Below, in pieces: positions 5,391 through 5,865 of a DNA stretch of 5,865 bases. The stretch is from CAG-1000 sp964345385 (GTDB lineage Bacteria > Bacillota_I > Bacilli_A > RF39 > UBA660), in NCBI GenBank assembly GCA_964345385.1, contig CAYFQM010000032.1:1-5865 (forward strand), in the 5' to 3' direction. The notes under the pieces are model-generated. The model did no database searches. It was given only the letters and a program-made list of their open reading frames with translations, and was not told where the DNA came from. How positions within the stretch are numbered: position 1 is the first letter of the stretch; each line of letters starts with the position of its first letter. The translations under genes were made by a program, and so were the position numbers.

Positions 5391-5865
5391 ATGGCAAAAC
5401 AAAAATTTGATCGTTCTAAAGAACATGTTAATATAGGTACTATTGGACATGTAGACCATGGTAAAACTACATTAACAGCTGCTATTACAAAATATTTTGG
5501 AGATTTTATGGATTATGATAAAATTGATAAAGCTCCAGAAGAAAGAGAAAGAGGTATTACAATTAATACTTCACACGTTGAGTATCAAACTGACAAACGT
5601 CATTATGCTCACGTTGACTGTCCAGGACACGCAGACTATGTTAAAAATATGATTACTGGTGCTGCTCAAATGGATGGTGCAATCTTAGTTGTATCAGCAT
5701 CAGATGGCCCAATGCCACAAACTAGAGAACATATTTTATTATCACGTCAAGTTGGAGTACCAAAAATCGTAGTATTCATGAATAAATGTGATCAAGTTGA
5801 TGACCCTGAGTTATTAGACTTAGTTGAAATGGAAATTCGTGAACTTTTAGAAAAATACGAATTTG
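5391..5865 (+). CDS. tuf: Elongation factor Tu (partial, N-terminal 158 residues)
   Basis: EF-Tu carries aminoacyl-tRNA to the ribosomal A site as a ternary complex with GTP. The reading frame is open to the window edge; the full protein is normally about 394 residues, so roughly 40% is visible, all within the GTPase domain. Motifs: P-loop GHVDHGKT (19-26), switch I with PEERERGITIN (49-59), G3 DCPGH (76-80) and G4 NKCD (131-134), all canonical. The catalytic His is H80 and the G5 motif lies beyond the edge. A perfect AGGAGG (5377-5382) with 8-nt spacing precedes the ATG, the best ribosome binding site in the window, matching the very high expression usual for EF-Tu. Codon use is shifted from fusA: four of seven Arg codons are CGT, and GAC and CAC are more frequent. 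It is separated from fusA by 93 nt holding its own promoter. Confidence 0.98.
   Translation, partial: MAKQKFDRSKEHVNIGTIGHVDHGKTTLTAAITKYFGDFMDYDKIDKAPEERERGITINTSHVEYQTDKRHYAHVDCPGHADYVKNMITGAAQMDGAILVVSASDGPMPQTREHILLSRQVGVPKIVVFMNKCDQVDDPELLDLVEMEIRELLEKYEF

Overview
The window is a very AT-rich (about 30% GC by eye) bacterial chromosome segment with every gene on the + strand. It carries the streptomycin ('str') operon order rpsL-rpsG-fusA followed by tuf, preceded by a large membrane hybrid sensor kinase and a small unrecognised gene. The long Firmicutes-type S12, strong AGGAGG-like ribosome binding sites, near-consensus sigma-70/SigA promoters and AT-ending codons point to a low-GC Firmicutes/Bacilli relative, possibly one of the uncultured Mollicutes-like gut lineages. 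That placement is inference. Tryptophan is encoded by TGG wherever checked and the first gene ends in TGA, so the code looks standard rather than the Mycoplasma code.

Layout. 1-260: the possible tail of an upstream gene whose TGA overlaps the ATG of an 82-residue protein of unknown function. 257-309: a compact promoter and an 8-bp inverted repeat running up to the kinase start. 310-2184: a 624-residue hybrid histidine kinase with a seven-helix membrane sensor, HisKA, HATPase and a C-terminal receiver, but no DNA-binding output. 2185-2303: the str promoter and an approximately 77-nt leader with two clean stem-loops. 2304-5297: rpsL, rpsG and fusA, tightly spaced. 5298-5390: a 93-nt gap with a second promoter embedded in an inverted repeat. 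5391 to the window end: the first 158 codons of tuf.

How the genes work together. S12 and S7 are 30S proteins at the decoding centre and the E-site side of the subunit. EF-G drives translocation and touches S12 through its domain III. EF-Tu delivers aminoacyl-tRNA. The three-gene str unit is probably made from the promoter at 2192-2220, and tuf is additionally served by its own promoter. The kinase has no obvious link to translation, but no convincing terminator separates it from the str promoter.

The most interesting signals lie inside the housekeeping genes. EF-G carries NKME instead of NKxD in its G4 guanine-recognition motif, an altered G5 motif (CSDA instead of CGSA), and Arg for the conserved Gly in GMGELHLD. 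S12 carries Ile where KDLPG normally has Pro, the proline whose substitution causes streptomycin resistance or dependence in E. coli. EF-Tu in the same window has textbook G1, G3 and G4 motifs. I see no CRISPR array, insertion sequence, tRNA, rRNA or defence system.
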